Shown here: in pieces, positions 17,576 to 27,500 of the stretch | Layout: the number at the start of each line of letters is the position of its first letter | Numbering within the stretch: position 1 is the stretch's first letter | Source: Kineococcus sp. NBC_00420 | GTDB taxonomy: Bacteria; Actinomycetota; Actinomycetes; Actinomycetales; Kineococcaceae | Direction: 5' to 3' | DNA length: 64,000 bases | Assembly: GCF_036021035.1 (NCBI RefSeq) | Contig: NZ_CP107930.1 | Location: 1,054,001 to 1,118,000, forward strand | Made by a program: the position numbers and the translations under genes | Notes under the pieces: generated by a model | Databases searched by the model: none | The model's input: only the letters and a program-made list of their open reading frames with translations | Told to the model about the DNA's origin: nothing

Positions 17576-19267
17576 TCAGAGGCAGACGGCGCCGAGGGAG
17601 GCGGACTGGACCTGCTTGGCGTACTTCGCCAGCACCCCGCGCTTGAAGACGGGGGGCAGCGGCTCCCAGCCCTCGCGACGGGACTCGAGCTCCTCGTCGG
17701 AGACCAGGACCTCGAGGGTCTTGCCCGCGACGTCGAGGCGGATCCGGTCGCCGTCGCGCACGAAGGCGATGGGGCCGGCGTCGACGGCCTCGGGGGCCAC
17801 GTGGCCGACGCAGAGGCCGGTGGTCCCGCCGGAGAAGCGGCCGTCGGTCATCAGCAGGACGTCCTTGCCGAGGCCGGCGCCCTTGATCGCGCCGGTGATG
17901 GCGAGCATCTCGCGCATCCCGGGGCCACCCTTGGGGCCTTCGTAGCGGATGACCACGACGTCGCCGGCCGAGATCGTGCCGTCCTCGAGCGCGTCCAGCG
18001 CCGCGCGTTCGCGTTCGAAGACGCGGGCGGTGCCCTCGAAGACGTCGGAGTCGAACCCGGCGCTCTTCACGACGGCACCGAGGGGGGCGAGGTTCCCCTT
18101 GAGGATGGTGATGCCGCCGGTCTTGTGGATCGGGTTGTCGAGGGCGCGGAGCACGACGCCGTCGACGTCGGGCGGGGCGATGTCGGCGAGGTTCTCGGCC
18201 ATCGTCTTGCCCGTGACCGTGAGGCACTCACCGTGCAGCAGACCGGCGTCGAGCAGGGCACGCATGACGACGGGGATGCCGCCGATGCGGTCGACGTCGA
18301 CCATGACGTGGCGGCCGAAGGGCTTGAGGTCGGCGAGGTGCGGGACCTTCGCCGCGACCCGGTCGAAGTCGTCCAGGGTCAGCTCGACCTCGGCCTCGTA
18401 GGCGATCGCGAGCAGGTGCAGGACGGCGTTGGTGGAACCGCCCAGGGCCATGACGACGGCGATGGCGTTCTCGAACGCCTCCTTGGTGAGGATCTGGCGC
18501 GCGGTGATCCCCTTCGAGAGCAGGTTCACGACGGCCTCGCCGGACTTGCGGGCGAACCCGTCGCGGCGACGGTCGGTGGCGGGCGGGGCGGCGCTGCCGG
18601 GCAGCGACATCCCGAGCGCCTCGGCCGCGGCGGCCATGGTGTTGGCGGTGTACATCCCGCCGCAGGCACCCTCACCCGGGCAGATCGCGCGTTCGATGGT
18701 GTCGACGTCCTCGCGCGACATCAGCCCGCGGGCGCACGCCCCGACGGCCTCGAAGGCGTCGATGAGGGTGACCTCGTGCTCGCTGCCGTCGGAGAGCTTC
18801 GCCCGGCCGGGCAGGATCGTCCCGGCGTAGAGGAAGACGCTCGCGAGGTCGAGGCGGGCGGCGGCCATCAGCATGCCGGGCAGCGACTTGTCGCAGCCGG
18901 CGAGCAGGACGGAGCCGTCGAGGCGCTCGGCGCTCATCACGGTCTCGACGGAGTCGGCGATGACCTCGCGCGAGACGAGGGAGTAGTGCATCCCCTCGTG
19001 CCCCATCGAGATGCCGTCGGAGACGGAGATCGTCCCGAACTCCAACGGGTAGCCCTGGGCGGCGTGCACGCCGTCCTTGACGGCCTTGGCCAGGCGGTCC
19101 AGGGGGAGGTTGCAGGGGGTGATCTCGTTCCAGCTCGAGGCCACCCCGATCTGGGGTTTGACCCAGTCGTCGTCACCCATCCCGACGGCGCGCAGCATCC
19201 CGCGCGAAGCGGTCGCCTCCAGGCCGTCGGTCACGGTGCGACTGCGGGGTTTGATGTCGACGGTCAC
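17576..19267 (-). CDS. ilvD: dihydroxy-acid dehydratase
   Basis: A 563-residue IlvD/Edd enzyme that dehydrates dihydroxyisovalerate and its homologue to 2-oxo acids, third step of branched-chain amino acid synthesis. The Fe-S cysteines lie in [24 protein letters not shown] and [15 protein letters not shown], and the C-terminal [19 protein letters not shown] is characteristic. The GTG start has no Shine-Dalgarno, but a -10 TAGACT (minus strand, 19274-19279) lies 6 bases before it, so the mRNA is probably leaderless. It is transcribed separately from ilvBNC, which lies downstream across a repeat-rich gap, and is divergent from the reductase fusion gene. Confidence 0.96.
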   Translation of the reverse strand: MTVDIKPRSRTVTDGLEATASRGMLRAVGMGDDDWVKPQIGVASSWNEITPCNLPLDRLAKAVKDGVHAAQGYPLEFGTISVSDGISMGHEGMHYSLVSREVIADSVETVMSAERLDGSVLLAGCDKSLPGMLMAAARLDLASVFLYAGTILPGRAKLSDGSEHEVTLIDAFEAVGACARGLMSREDVDTIERAICPGEGACGGMYTANTMAAAAEALGMSLPGSAAPPATDRRRDGFARKSGEAVVNLLSKGITARQILTKEAFENAIAVVMALGGSTNAVLHLLAIAYEAEVELTLDDFDRVAAKVPHLADLKPFGRHVMVDVDRIGGIPVVMRALLDAGLLHGECLTVTGKTMAENLADIAPPDVDGVVLRALDNPIHKTGGITILKGNLAPLGAVVKSAGFDSDVFEGTARVFERERAALDALEDGTISAGDVVVIRYEGPKGGPGMREMLAITGAIKGAGLGKDVLLMTDGRFSGGTTGLCVGHVAPEAVDAGPIAFVRDGDRIRLDVAGKTLEVLVSDEELESRREGWEPLPPVFKRGVLAKYAKQVQSASLGAVCL

Positions 19268-19302
19268 GGGGTGAGTCTAGGCACGCGGCTCACGGTCCCC
19301 CG

Positions 19303-19332
19303 TTGACCCGCCCCCACCGGGATGGCTACCGT
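19303..19332 (+). promoter_or_regulatory. promoter of the fusion reductase/LacI operon
   Basis: A -35 TTGACC at 19303-19308, an 18-bp spacer and a -10 TACCGT at 19327-19332. The predicted start lies at about 19339, immediately before the palindrome at 19341-19356, which would block transcription when bound. Confidence 0.65.
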
Positions 19333-19340
19333 GGGCGACG

Positions 19341-19356
19341 TCGTGAACGTTCACGA
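19341..19356. promoter_or_regulatory. LacI-type operator
   Basis: TCGTGAACGTTCACGA is a perfect 16-bp palindrome with a central CG, the form bound by LacI/GalR repressors. It sits at the transcription start of an operon whose second gene encodes a LacI-family regulator, so autoregulation is likely. Confidence 0.85.
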
Positions 19357-19408
19357 GATGACCGTTCCCGATGCGACCGTCACCCCCCGGCTCGAAGGAG
19401 CGCCTCCC

Positions 19409-21397
19409 GTGTCGTCCACCTCCCCCACCCGCTGGGCCGTCGTCGGCCCGGGCAACATCGCCCGGCGCTTCGCCGGCCAGCTCCCCGCGGCGGGCCACGA
19501 ACTCGTCGCCGTCGGTGCCTCCCCCACCGCGGCCGGCGCCGAGCGCGCCCGGGCCTTCGCGGCGGAGTTCAACCCGGACGCCTTCGTCGGCGACTACGAC
19601 GCCGTGCTGGCCCGCGAGGACGTCGACGCCGTCTACGTCAGCACCGTGCACGTCACCCACGCGCAGCTCGCCCTGGCCGCGGTCCGCGCCGGCAAGCACG
19701 TGCTCTGCGAGAAGCCCCTCGCCCCCAACAACGGCCAGGTCATGGCGATCGTCGACACCGCCCGCGCCAGCGGCGTGCACTTCCTCGAGGCGTACATGTA
19801 CGCCCACCACCCGCAGACGGCGAAGCTCCTCGACCTCGTGCGGTCCGGGGCGATCGGCACCGTCCAGCACGTCGACGCGAGCTTCGCCTTCGCGACCGGC
19901 GGGAAGACCGGGCGCCTCTACGACGCCGACCTCGCCGGCGGCGGGATCCTCGACGTCGGCGGCTACCCCGTCTCGGCCGCGCACCTCGTCGCGGGCGCAG
20001 CGCTCGGCCGGCCGGCGGCCGTCACCGGGTTCTCCGCCCAGGGCACCGTGGGCGAGACCGGCGTCGACGAGTGGGCCGTCGCCTCGATCACCTTCGCGGG
20101 TGGTGTCACCGCGTCCGTGCGCACGGGCGTCGCGCTCTCCGACCCCGAGACGATCACGGTGTACGGCTCCGGCGGGACGATCCACCTCCCCGACCCGTGG
20201 ACGATCCGCGGCGAGACCCGCGTCGTCCTGACCCGGCCGGGCCAGGAGACCGAGACCTTCGAGTTCGACCCGGAACTGCCCGAGAACAAGGCCTACGCCC
20301 GCGAGGCGCAGGCCCTCGTCTCCGACGAGACCCCCGCGTTCACCCTCGACGACACCCTCGCGGTCTCGGCCGTGCTGAACCGCTGGCGGGACGCGATCGG
20401 GCTGCGCTACCCCTTCGAGACCGACACCGCGAACATCCCCACCGTCTCGGGTCTCCCGCTGCAGCGCCGCGAACCCACGGCCATGAAGTACGGGAAGGTC
20501 GAGGGACTGGAACGCCCCGTCTCCCGCCTCGTCATGGGGTGCGACAACCAGCCGGACCTCGCCCACGCGTCGGCCATCTTCGACGCGTTCGTGGAGGCCG
20601 GCGGGAACACCTTCGACACCGCGTGGCTCTACGGGATGGGCAAGTACGAGAAGCTGTTCGGCACGTGGCTGACCAACCGCGGCATCCGGTCCGAGGTCAA
20701 CGTCATCGTCAAGGGCTGCCACACCCCGCACAACGACCCGGAGTCGCTGACCCGGCAGTTGTTCGAGTCCTTCGAGCGGCAGGGCCACGACCACGCCGAC
20801 GTCTACATGATGCACCGGGACAACCTCGACATCCCCGTCGGTGAGTTCGTCGACGTCCTCGACGAGCACGCCAAGGCCGGTCGCATCAGCGCCTACGGCG
20901 GTTCGAACTGGTCGCCCGCCCGCGTCGACGAGGCGAACGCCTACGCCGCGGCGAACGGCAAGCAGCCGTTCACGGTGCTGTCCAACCACTTCGGCCTCGC
21001 CGAGGCCTACGACGTGCCGTGGGCCGGGTGCCTGCACGTCACCGACCCCGAGTCGAAGAAGTGGCTGACCGAGCGGAACATCGCCCTGCTGCCGTGGTCG
21101 TCGCAGGCCCGCGGGTTCTTCGCCCGCGCGGACGTGAACGACCGGAGCGACGCGGAACTCGTGCGCTGCTACTACAGCGACGCGAACTTCGAGCGCAAGG
21201 CCCGGGCCGAGAAGCTCGGCGCCGAACTCGGGGTCCCCGCGACGGCGATCGCGCTGGCCTTCGTCCTGGCGCAGTCGTTCCCGACGTTCGCCCTGTTCGG
21301 TCCCCGCACGATCGCCGAGGCCCGTTCCTCGATGACGGGCCTCGGGGTCGAGCTCGACGCGCAGCAGGTGGCCTGGCTGGACCTCCAGGAGGGGTGA
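19409..21397 (+). CDS. fusion of Gfo/Idh/MocA-type dehydrogenase and aldo/keto reductase
   Basis: A 662-residue fusion. Residues 1 to about 340 are a Gfo/Idh/MocA oxidoreductase: Rossmann loop VVGPGNIARRFAG, the lysine motif CEKPLAPN and the catalytic-region GGGILDVGGYPVSAAHLV. From Met359 an aldo/keto reductase follows, with tetrad residues in NTFDTAWLYGMGKYEK (Asp and Tyr), VIVKGCH (Lys) and YMMHRDN (His). The two domains probably carry out linked NAD(P)-dependent steps on a sugar or polyol. The start is GTG 19409 with AAGGAG 8 bases upstream; codons further up overlap the operator. Its stop overlaps the start of the LacI-type regulator (GTGA). Confidence 0.9.
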   Translation: MSSTSPTRWAVVGPGNIARRFAGQLPAAGHELVAVGASPTAAGAERARAFAAEFNPDAFVGDYDAVLAREDVDAVYVSTVHVTHAQLALAAVRAGKHVLCEKPLAPNNGQVMAIVDTARASGVHFLEAYMYAHHPQTAKLLDLVRSGAIGTVQHVDASFAFATGGKTGRLYDADLAGGGILDVGGYPVSAAHLVAGAALGRPAAVTGFSAQGTVGETGVDEWAVASITFAGGVTASVRTGVALSDPETITVYGSGGTIHLPDPWTIRGETRVVLTRPGQETETFEFDPELPENKAYAREAQALVSDETPAFTLDDTLAVSAVLNRWRDAIGLRYPFETDTANIPTVSGLPLQRREPTAMKYGKVEGLERPVSRLVMGCDNQPDLAHASAIFDAFVEAGGNTFDTAWLYGMGKYEKLFGTWLTNRGIRSEVNVIVKGCHTPHNDPESLTRQLFESFERQGHDHADVYMMHRDNLDIPVGEFVDVLDEHAKAGRISAYGGSNWSPARVDEANAYAAANGKQPFTVLSNHFGLAEAYDVPWAGCLHVTDPESKKWLTERNIALLPWSSQARGFFARADVNDRSDAELVRCYYSDANFERKARAEKLGAELGVPATAIALAFVLAQSFPTFALFGPRTIAEARSSMTGLGVELDAQQVAWLDLQEG

Positions 21398-22332
21398 GAA
21401 CACCGGACACGACGCGGGCCACGACGATCGTCGACGTGGCCCGCGTCGCCGGGGTCTCTCGGCAGACGGTCACCCGTGCGCTGCACGACATGCCGGGGAT
21501 CAACCCGGCCACCCGGCAACGGGTGCTCGACGCGGCCCGGGAACTGAACTACCACCCGTCCCGGTTCGGACGGGGTCTGGTGAAACCCGCGGCCCGCACC
21601 CTGGGCCTCCTCGTCGGCGACCTCACGAACCCCTACTACGGCGAACTCGCCTCCACGGTGCTGCGGCTCGCCGCCGACCGGGGCTGGAACGTCGTGATGG
21701 GTGAGCAGGGCAGCATCGCCGACCTCGCGGGCGGGGCGGACGCCGTCATCGGGTTCACCGGTCTGGCCATCGACACCCCCGTCACGGGAGCACCCAACCT
21801 GCCCGTGGTGGAGATCGACCCCCCGCGGTTCCACCCCCGCCACGGGCGGGTCGAGTTCGAACGCGCGACGGCCTCGGCGGAGGCCGTCGGGCACCTGCTG
21901 GCCCGCGGGACCCGGCGCCCCGTGGTGCTGGACCGTCTCGGCCCGCACGGACGCACCCGTCGCGGCGACGCGTTCGTCGCCGCGTTCCGCGCGGCCGGGG
22001 TGGAACCCGTCGTCGCCGACCGCCTGAGTCCCTGGACCGACCTGGCCGCCGGGGAACCCGACGCGGTGGTCGCCTTCAACGACCTCGACGGGTTCCGCGT
22101 CCTGCAGGAACTCCGCGTCGCGGGTCTCGACGTTCCCCGCGACGTGCGGGTCGTCGGGGTCGACGGGCTCGCCGTCGGGGAGTTCGTCACGCCCCGGTTG
22201 TCGACGCTGGTCATCGACCTCGCCGAGGTCGCGCACGCCGCGCTGGACCTCGTCGTGGAACTGTCGAGCAACGGACCGGGCGAAGCCGTCCGCGTCGTGC
22301 CGCACCGCTTCGTGGCGCGCGACTCCACCTGA
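21394..22332 (+). CDS. LacI/GalR-family transcriptional regulator
   Basis: A 312-residue regulator. The N-terminal helix-turn-helix is TTIVDVARVAGVSRQTVTRAL (about residues 10-30) with the hinge RVLDAARELNYHPSRFGRGL. The C-terminal sugar-binding domain includes LGLLVGDLTNPYYGELA, ADAVIGFTGLAI, DAVVAFNDLDGFRVLQEL and VVGVDGLAVGEFVTPRLSTL. GTG start overlapping the stop of the upstream fusion reductase by 4 bases. It probably represses the operon through the palindrome at 19341-19356 until a sugar-like inducer, likely the substrate of the fusion enzyme, is bound. Confidence 0.93.
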   Translation: MRTPDTTRATTIVDVARVAGVSRQTVTRALHDMPGINPATRQRVLDAARELNYHPSRFGRGLVKPAARTLGLLVGDLTNPYYGELASTVLRLAADRGWNVVMGEQGSIADLAGGADAVIGFTGLAIDTPVTGAPNLPVVEIDPPRFHPRHGRVEFERATASAEAVGHLLARGTRRPVVLDRLGPHGRTRRGDAFVAAFRAAGVEPVVADRLSPWTDLAAGEPDAVVAFNDLDGFRVLQELRVAGLDVPRDVRVVGVDGLAVGEFVTPRLSTLVIDLAEVAHAALDLVVELSSNGPGEAVRVVPHRFVARDST

Positions 22333-22365
22333 CCGCCCGTCAGCGCACCCGCGTCGCAGGTGGGG

Positions 22366-22542
22366 TCAGGCGCGCTGCAGGCCCAGCTTCTGCAGCGAGG
22401 CGCGGACGTCCGCGGCGCTCCAGCCGAGACGACCGTCGGACCAGGTGGGCTCGGGCAGGGCGCGACGGCCGACCATGGCGTGCAGGGCGGCGACGTCGAC
22501 GTCGTACATGTGGCTGATCTGCATGAGCGTGAGCTTGTCCAT
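22366..22542 (-). CDS. 58-residue helix-turn-helix-like protein
   Basis: An ATG-started ORF of 58 codons that begins MDKLTLMQISHMYDVDVAAL and ends RASLQKLGLQRA. The first 30 residues can form a helix-turn-helix (LMQISHMYDVDVAALHAMV), followed by PEPTWSDGRLGWSAADVRAS, a pattern like the short MerR/excisionase-type wing seen in small actinobacterial DNA-binding proteins. G/C at third positions is high, as in real genes here. The Shine-Dalgarno is weak (GGGAG at a long spacing). It lies alone between the LacI-type gene and the exporter genes; function unknown. Confidence 0.6.
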   Translation of the reverse strand: MDKLTLMQISHMYDVDVAALHAMVGRRALPEPTWSDGRLGWSAADVRASLQKLGLQRA

Positions 22543-22660
22543 CACCGTGCTGGATCTCCCCCGGCGCCTGCGGGTGGCCGGGCGGACCCCGGGTGACTCA
22601 CGCAGGCAAACGTCCCGAGGTTAGCGGGTCCCGGCGGACACCCGCCACCACCGGTCCACG

Positions 22661-22706
22661 CCAGCTCGCACCAGGTCACGCCAGCCGCGTGCCAGCGCCG
22701 CGCCAG
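22661..22706. promoter_or_regulatory. helically phased CCAG direct repeats upstream of the exporter operon
   Basis: CCAG occurs at 22661, 22671, 22681, 22692 and 22703, that is at spacings of 10, 10, 11 and 11 bp, ending 23 bp before the exporter ATG. Phased short direct repeats at about 11 bp are the kind of site bound by SARP regulators, and a SARP gene lies at the end of this operon on the opposite strand. Binding is not demonstrated. Confidence 0.4.
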
Positions 22707-22728
22707 CGGAGCGGGCGACGGTACGACC

Positions 22729-23688
22729 ATGAACTACGCCATCGAGGCCGACGGCCTGCGGAAACGATTCGGTGACACCCAGGCCCTCGACGGGGTCAGC
22801 CTGCGGGTGTCGGAGGGCAAGGTGCTCGGCGTCCTCGGCCCCAACGGGGCCGGCAAGACCACGGCCGTGCGCATCCTCGCCACCCTGCTGCGTCCCGACG
22901 ACGGAGTGGCCCGCATCGGCGGGTTCGACGTCGTCCGCGACGCCGCCGCCGTCCGGCGCACCATCGGGCTCACCGGTCAGTACGCCTCGGTCGACGAGGA
23001 CCTGACCGGTCTGCAGAACCTCAAGCTCATCGGAACCCTCCTCGACCTCTCCCGCCGCGACGCCCGCGCTCGCGCCGACGAACTGCTCGAGTGGTTCGAC
23101 CTCACCGAGGCGGCCGGACGCCCCGCCGGCACGTACTCCGGCGGGATGCGCCGCCGCCTCGACCTCGCCGCCTCCCTCGTCGGCCGGCCGGCCGTGGTGT
23201 TCCTCGACGAACCCACCACCGGCCTCGACCCGGCGAAGCGCGACGCCATGTGGGACGTCGTCCGGACCCTGGTGCGGGACGGTTCGACGGTCCTGCTGAC
23301 CACGCAGTACCTCGAGGAGGCCGACCAGCTCGCCGACGAGATCTCCGTCATCGACCACGGTCGCGTCATCGCCCACGACACCCCCCTCGGCTTGAAGCGG
23401 CAGGCCGGCAGCCGGACCCTGACCGTCACCCCGGCCGATCCCGCTGACGGCCCGGCGGTCGCCCACCTGCTCTCGGGTTTCTCGTCCGAGGAACCCACGT
23501 CGCTGCCGGGTGGTGGGTTCTCCGTACCCGTCCTCGACGAACGGGCCGTCCCCGCCACCGTCACCGGCCTCGCCGAGAGGGGCATCCCGGTCAGCGAACT
23601 CTCGCTGCACCTGCCGACCCTCGACGAGGTCTTCTCGACCCTCACCCAGAACACCCAGAACACCCGGAACAAGGAGGTGGCAGCATGA
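22729..23688 (+). CDS. ABC transporter ATP-binding protein, DrrA/daunorubicin-resistance type
   Basis: A 319-residue ATPase: Walker A GPNGAGKTT (about residues 36-44), Q-loop GLTGQYASVDEDLTGLQNL, signature YSGGMRRRLDLAASLVG, Walker B VVFLDEPTTGLDP and switch His region LLTTQYLEEADQLAD. Q-Y-A-S-V-D-E-x-L-T-G is typical of the DrrA subfamily. A C-terminal domain of about 90 residues ends LHLPTLDEVFSTLT, also a DrrA trait. It energises export by the permease encoded next, whose ATG overlaps its stop (ATGA). Such pairs export drugs, glycolipids or secondary metabolites; the substrate is unknown. Confidence 0.93.
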   Translation: MNYAIEADGLRKRFGDTQALDGVSLRVSEGKVLGVLGPNGAGKTTAVRILATLLRPDDGVARIGGFDVVRDAAAVRRTIGLTGQYASVDEDLTGLQNLKLIGTLLDLSRRDARARADELLEWFDLTEAAGRPAGTYSGGMRRRLDLAASLVGRPAVVFLDEPTTGLDPAKRDAMWDVVRTLVRDGSTVLLTTQYLEEADQLADEISVIDHGRVIAHDTPLGLKRQAGSRTLTVTPADPADGPAVAHLLSGFSSEEPTSLPGGGFSVPVLDERAVPATVTGLAERGIPVSELSLHLPTLDEVFSTLTQNTQNTRNKEVAA

Positions 23689-24503
23689 GCACCGTTCTCG
23701 AACGCCCCACCCGCACCGCCGTCCAGACGGTCTCCCCCAGCCCGTTCCGCGGTCTGCGCCACGCCGGCGCGCTCGCCGTCCGGAACCTCATCAAGACCGC
23801 CCGGACCCCCGAGGCACTGATCGACGTGACGATCCAGCCGATCATCTTCCTGCTCATGTTCACCTACATCTTCGGCGGTGCCCTCGGCGGCGGTGACCGG
23901 GGTTCCTACCTGCAGTACCTGCTGCCGGGCCTGCTCGCCCAGTCGATCTCGCTGGCCGGGGTCTCGTTGGGGCAGAACCTGAACAGCGACATCCAGAAGG
24001 GGGTCTTCGACCGGTTCCGGTCGTTGCCGATCTCGCGCTCGGCCCCGCTCGTGGGGGCCGTGCTGGCCGACGTGGTGCGCTACCTCATCCTCTTCGCGGT
24101 CATCATGAGCGCGAGCTACGTCATGGGTTTCCGGGTCCAGACCGGTCTCGTGCCCACGCTCGCCGCCCTCGGCGTCTCGATGCTGTTCGCCCTGTCGTTC
24201 GGCTGGATCTCGGTGTTCGTCGGCCTGGTGGTCCGGACCCCGGGCGCCGTGCAGGGTCTGATGTTCCTGCTCGTCATGCCGTTGAGCTTCGGCAGCAACG
24301 TGTTCGTGAACACCTCCACCATGCCGGGCTGGTTGCAGGACTTCGTGCACGTCAACCCCATCACCCACCTCGTGGGGGTGGTGCGCGGGTTGATGCTCGG
24401 CGGCCCCGTCGCCGGTGACCTCGCCTGGACCGGCGGCTGGATCGCCGTGTTCCTCGCGGTGTTCGTCCCGCTGGCCCTGCGGGCCTACAACCGTCGGGCC
24501 TGA
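23685..24503 (+). CDS. ABC-2 type permease, DrrB-like
   Basis: A 272-residue membrane protein with an N-terminal cytoplasmic segment of about 45 residues and about six transmembrane segments. The ABC-2 features include ALIDVTIQPIIFLLMFTYIF at helix 1, LPGLLAQSISLAGVSLGQNL, the motif DIQKGVFDRFRSLPISRSAP between helices and FVHVNPITHLVGVVRGL near the end. These match DrrB permeases. It starts inside the stop codon of the ATPase gene and ends 22 bases from the convergent SARP gene. Confidence 0.92.
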   Translation: MSTVLERPTRTAVQTVSPSPFRGLRHAGALAVRNLIKTARTPEALIDVTIQPIIFLLMFTYIFGGALGGGDRGSYLQYLLPGLLAQSISLAGVSLGQNLNSDIQKGVFDRFRSLPISRSAPLVGAVLADVVRYLILFAVIMSASYVMGFRVQTGLVPTLAALGVSMLFALSFGWISVFVGLVVRTPGAVQGLMFLLVMPLSFGSNVFVNTSTMPGWLQDFVHVNPITHLVGVVRGLMLGGPVAGDLAWTGGWIAVFLAVFVPLALRAYNRRA

Positions 24504-24525
24504 CGAACCCCCGGAACGCCGCGCG

Positions 24526-27500
24526 TCACTGCCCGAGCACCCCGAACCCCGCGGCGAGTTCCCGCAGGGCCGCGGAACGGTCCAGCGCCCGTCCACCCGC
24601 CACTGCCGACGCCACCGACGCCTCGTCGGTGGCGTCGCGCGCTCCGGCGAGGACCTCGAGCACCGACGGGTCGGTGGCGTCGTCGAACCCCCGCAGCGCC
24701 GCCGCGACCCCGAGCCACCGGGCCGCCCGGAGGGGGTCCGCGTCGGCGAGCGCCCAGTGGGCGGCCGACGTGGTCACCAGGGCGATGATCGGCATGTCCC
24801 GCGTCTGCAGCGCCGCCTCGAGCGCCACCACCAATCGTGCGCGGGCCTGCGCCAATTCCCCGGCGGCCGTGTGGACGCGGGAGATCGCCGCGGACAGCCC
24901 TGCCCGCTCGTGGCCGAAGGCGCCACCCAGCGGCCGCTGCGCGAGGACGGCCTCGTGCTCGACCGCGAGCCGGCGGGCGTCCTCGATCCGTCCCTCCCGG
25001 ACCGCCGTGGCGACCTCGGAGAGGACCAGCCAGGTGCGGGTCGGGTCGGAACTGCCGGCCGTGAGGGCACGGGTGCGGGCGAGTTCGGCGGCCGCCTCCG
25101 CGGACCGCCCCTGACGCTGGTGGACCTCCGCCAACCGGGTCCGCACCAGGACCTCGTCGTCGGCTCCGCCGAACGCGGCGGCCAGGTCGAGGGACTCGAC
25201 GTAGAGCGCCTCCGCGGCGTCGAGGTCACCACCGTGCACCTGCGCCTGGGCGAGCATCCGCAACGTCGCGGACAAGCCCCAGTGGTCGCCGACCGCGCGG
25301 AACCCCGCCTCGGCCCGCGTCGCCGCCTCGAGCATCGTCGTGGCGTCGCCGAAGTTCTCCGCGGCCGAGGCGCGCAGCAACTCGCACGTCGCCACCAGCC
25401 AGGGTTCACGGGCGGCGGACAGTTCCGCGGTGAGGGAGGCGAGGGCCGCGTCCTGCTCCGCGGTGGCGGACAGGTCGCGGAAGGGGTCGCCGTCCCAGCC
25501 CCCGAAGCGGTCCACGACGAGGGCGATCAGCCGGGTGAAGACGTTCGCGTCGACGGTGAGCAGGGCGTCGACCTTGTCGCGCAGCACGGCCAGCACCGCC
25601 ATGACCTCACCCGGGCTGCTGGCCGCCTCGACGACACCCATCATCCGGTCGGCCGTCTCGACGACCAGCGCCTCGACGGGCGCGGCCGGGGCGGGGACGG
25701 AGGCGGCGAGGCGGACCCACTCGCGGGCCTGGTTCTGCCGGCCGAGGGCTCCGGCCCAGAGGACGACCGGCAGGGTGAGCCGGACGGCGTCCTCCCCGCG
25801 TCCGGCGGCGACGAGCTGGCGCAGCACCGCGAGCAGGTCGTCGACCTCCGCGTCCAGCCGCTGCGACCACGCCACCTGGTCACGGCTGCGCAGGCCGCGG
25901 CCCGCGCGCGCGACGAGGTCGAGCGCCCAGGCGGTGTGCGCCTCGAGGACGTCCTCGAGGTCCCCCGAGGCGGCGAGGCGTTCGGCGCCGTACTCGCGGA
26001 TGGTCTCCAGCAGGGCGTAGCGGACGGTCGGGCCCGGACGCAGCTGCAGCAGCGACTTCTCCGTGAGCGAGGCGAGCAGGTCGGCGACTGCGTGCTCGTC
26101 GCCGAGGTCGCGGGCGACCGCCGCGGCCGCGTCCACGGCGACGGGCCCCGCGAAGACCGAGAGCCGCTGCAGCAGGACGCGTTCGTCCTCCTCGAGGAGG
26201 TCCCAGCTCCAGTCCACGACGGCGCGCAGGGTGCGGTGGCGGGCCACGGCGGTGCGCCGACCGCCGGCGAGGACGCGGAACCGGTCGGAGAGCCGGGCGT
26301 CGAGGTCGGCCAACGTCGTGGTGCGCAGGCGGGCGGCGGCCAGTTCCAGCGCCAGCGGCAACCCGTCGAGACGGCGGACCAGGTCGGTGACGACCCCGCG
26401 GTCGACGGCGTCGACGACGAACCCGGGGTCGACGGCGACGGCGCGGTCGGTGAACAACCGGACCGCCGCGTCCGTCGGCAGCGGACCGAGGGGGTGCAGG
26501 GTCTCCCCCTCCGCGCCGAGCGCCTCCCGGCTGGTGCACAGCACGCTGAGGCCCGGGCAGTGCCGCAGCAGGTCCTCCACCAGCACGGCGGTGTCGTCCA
26601 GGACGTGCTCGCAGTTGTCGAGCACCAGGAGCACCGGACGACCCGTCGCCCCGGAGCTCAGGGCCGAGCGGAGGCGGTGCAGCGGTTCGGCCACGTCGCG
26701 CGGGATGGCCCGGGTCTCCAGCGCGACGTCGCCGACCCCGACCACGCTGACGACCGCCCCCTGGACGTCCTCGCCCTCGGCGACGGGGGCGAGCGAGACC
26801 TCGTGGACGGCCCAGGTGCGCGCCAGGCGCCGGGCGACCTCGGTGGCCAACCGGGTCTTGCCCGCGCCCCCGGGTCCCACCACGGTCACGCACTGCGTGG
26901 TCGCGAGCAGGCCGGTCAGGCGCTCCAGGTCACCGTCGCGGCCCACGAACGACGTCAGCGAACGCACCGGCCGCTGCGGCGCCGGGCCGGTGGCGGGTTC
27001 GGCCAGCGCGGCCAGGTGCGCCTCCCGCAACGCGGGTGAGGGATCGGCGCCGAGTTCCTCCGCCAGCACCCGTCGGGTCTGCTCGTAGGCGGCGAGCGCC
27101 TCGCCGGTGCGGCCGGCGGCCACGAGGACCCGCACCCGCAGTTCGGCGAACCGTTCCCGCAGCGGGTGCGCGGCCACGAGTTCCTCGAGGTCGGCCGGGA
27201 GGCCGTCGAGGTCCCCGGCCCGCCACCGCGCCTCGCAGCGGTCGGCGAGGGCGTCGAGGCGGGCGTCCTCCAACCGGACGGCGTCGGGAGAACCGGCGAT
27301 CTCGACGGGTTCCCCGCGCCAGCGGGCCAGGGCCGCGTCCAGCACCTGGGCGGCGGCGGCCCAGGACCCCTCGCGCAGCAACCGTCGACCGTCGGCGAAC
27401 CCGGCCTCGACGAGGGGGACGTCGACCTCGACCCCGCTCAACGCGTAGCCGGCCGGGCCGGCGACGACCTCCACCTCCGGCCCCAGCGTGCGGCGCAACC

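Noticed and set aside
22708-22728. TACGAC just before the exporter ATG as a -10 element
   Set aside because: It ends one base before the ATG, too close even for a leaderless transcript.
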